IMG/VR virus record: IMGVR_UViG_3300029319_000558
Span: 1-22,622 of that record
DNA: 22,622 bases
Source of the DNA: a virus
Strand: one strand, 5' to 3'
Part shown: piece by piece, positions 21,754 to 22,622 of the stretch
Numbering within the stretch: the stretch's first letter is position 1
Layout of the letters: each line of letters begins with the position of its first letter
The notes under the pieces: generated by a model
Seen by the model: the letters and a program-made list of their open reading frames with translations, nothing else
Database searches by the model: none
What the model was told of the DNA's origin: nothing
Program-made: the position numbers and the translations under genes

Positions 21754-22337
21754 TGGCCAACATTAACGGCTGGGGTAGAGGCACCTGGGGACAAGGCGCT
21801 TGGGGTACAGCTCTACCGGTAGAATTATCTAGTGTTGGATCAATAACCTCTGGTCTTGGCAGCGTAACTGTTGTTGCTAAAGCTAACGTAGTTCCAGCCA
21901 CTCAAGTTATAACCTCTGGACTAGGAACAACTAGCGTTATTGCAGCAGCGATTGTCCAGGTCACAGGCCAAGCAATTACATCTGGCTTGGGAGCTCCGGG
22001 AGTAGTTGCAAAAGCTAATGTAACGCCAGCTACACAAAGTATCACGTCAGCCATTGGATCGGTAATTGTTCACGAAAACGAGGTCATAAATCTAACTGGC
22101 TTTGATGTAGCTGCAAATTTAGGCACACCAACCATAGATGCTGGAGCTATAGTTAGCATTACAGGTCTAAGCGTAACAGCGAGTGCAGGCTTTATTATGG
22201 TGTACGGAGAGATAGATACTGACCAAACTCCAAGCTATGCAGAGGTGAGTACCACACAAACACCTAGCTACTCAGAGGTTGCGACAAGTCAAACTCCAAA
22301 CTATACTGTTATAGACGCTGGCAGAGATGCAGCATGA
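21753..22337 (+). CDS. Repeat-rich tail adaptor/fibre-associated protein
   Basis: This 194-residue protein starts MANINGWGRGTWGQGAWGT, a Gly/Trp pattern typical of a marine phage protein found just before tail fibre genes. Residues about 25-110 hold three or four copies of a beta repeat with TSGLG or TSAIG and Val/Ala strands. Residues about 150-190 hold three 11-residue repeats built on QTPSYAEV, QTPSYSEV and QTPNYTVI. The repeats suggest an elongated beta structure on the tail. TAATG overlap with the upstream gene implies coupling. Molecular role is inferred. Confidence 0.65.
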   Translation: MANINGWGRGTWGQGAWGTALPVELSSVGSITSGLGSVTVVAKANVVPATQVITSGLGTTSVIAAAIVQVTGQAITSGLGAPGVVAKANVTPATQSITSAIGSVIVHENEVINLTGFDVAANLGTPTIDAGAIVSITGLSVTASAGFIMVYGEIDTDQTPSYAEVSTTQTPSYSEVATSQTPNYTVIDAGRDAA

Positions 22338-22357
22338 TACATAAGAGGACATAAATA

Positions 22358-22622
22358 ATGGCAACGTATGTAAACGATTTAAGACTGAAAGAGATAGGCA
22401 CTGGAGAATCCAGTGGTACCTGGGGATCTGAAACAAATACCAATTTAGAATTAATCGGTGAAGCGCTTGGCTTTGGCACGGAGGCCATAACCACTAACGC
22501 CGATACACACACCACAACTGTAGCCGATGGATCGACTGATCCAGGTAGAGCTATGTATATCAAATACACAGGTGCTTTAGATTCTAACTGTACGATTACG
22601 ATTGCACCGAACACCATGAGTA
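22358..22622 (+). CDS. Tail fibre protein, N-terminal part (cut off by window end)
   Basis: The ATG is preceded by AGAGGA at 10 bases. The frame is open to the window end (88 codons visible). The N-terminus MATYVNDLRLKEIGTGESSG, then TWGSETNTNLELIGEAL, is a common start of tail fibre proteins in marine phages (a segment attaching the fibre to the tail). The C-terminal, host-binding part lies outside the window. It follows the repeat-rich adaptor, completing the tail module. Confidence 0.7.
   Translation, partial: MATYVNDLRLKEIGTGESSGTWGSETNTNLELIGEALGFGTEAITTNADTHTTTVADGSTDPGRAMYIKYTGALDSNCTITIAPNTMS

Noticed and set aside
1-22622. tRNA genes, CRISPR arrays, insertion sequences, attachment site
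   Set aside because: By eye no cloverleaf, regularly spaced repeats with spacers, transposase or duplicated core was found; a short att core could be missed.

Overview
The window is one stretch of a tailed-phage genome, most likely a marine podovirus-like phage of the kind recovered in seawater viromes. The evidence is the gene content: long glycine/alanine-rich virion proteins, a small terminase, a VapE-type primase-helicase, orphan DNA methyltransferases, several 2-oxoglutarate (2OG) Fe(II) oxygenases and marine-type tail adaptor/fibre genes. Genes are tightly packed and often overlap, Shine-Dalgarno motifs are mostly AAGGAGG, and composition is AT-rich. No host gene, tRNA, rRNA, CRISPR or insertion sequence is visible. 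The host is unknown; a marine alphaproteobacterium is only a guess. Both ends cut through virion or tail genes, so the tail module may continue across the ends of a circular or permuted map.

Layout. (1) 1-6501, plus strand: five virion/ejection-type proteins, then a small HNH protein. (2) 6498-7715: a divergent pair of units, with a ribbon-helix-helix (RHH) protein and a small protein leftward and a 2OG oxygenase rightward. They share a promoter region in which both start codons lie 7 nt from a -10 box, so both mRNAs are probably leaderless. (3) 7819-8313: two small plus-strand proteins. (4) 10886-8315, minus strand: SSB-like protein, DUF6378-like protein, 2OG oxygenase, RecB/Exo8-like PD-(D/E)XK nuclease (replication/recombination). 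(5) 10990-14604, plus strand: Toprim-VapE primase-helicase, MT-A70 methyltransferase, beta-class methyltransferase, 32-residue membrane protein. (6) 14605-16673: iteron-like repeats, small terminase, a 370-base non-coding region, Holliday-junction-resolvase-like nuclease, third 2OG oxygenase. (7) 17819-16651, minus strand: six tiny overlapping genes headed by an RHH protein. (8) 17931-20226, plus strand: unknown 84-aa protein, C5-cytosine methyltransferase, Mom/XF1762-like acyltransferase fold, serine recombinase. (9) 20258-22622: zeta-toxin-like kinase with a virion/pre-toxin-like N-terminus, two tiny genes, repeat-rich tail adaptor, partial tail fibre.

How it fits together. The SSB-like protein, nuclease, primase-helicase and resolvase-like nuclease make a replication/recombination set. 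Three methyltransferases of different classes, a Mom-like GNAT and three unrelated 2OG oxygenases could together modify the phage DNA, but no base modification can be read from sequence. Two RHH proteins probably repress the divergent promoters beside them. The most unusual gene is the kinase-toxin-like protein at 20258, beside the tail genes. The most unusual DNA is the repeat cluster upstream of the small terminase and the divergent promoter pair that shares one palindromic -35 box at 17868.
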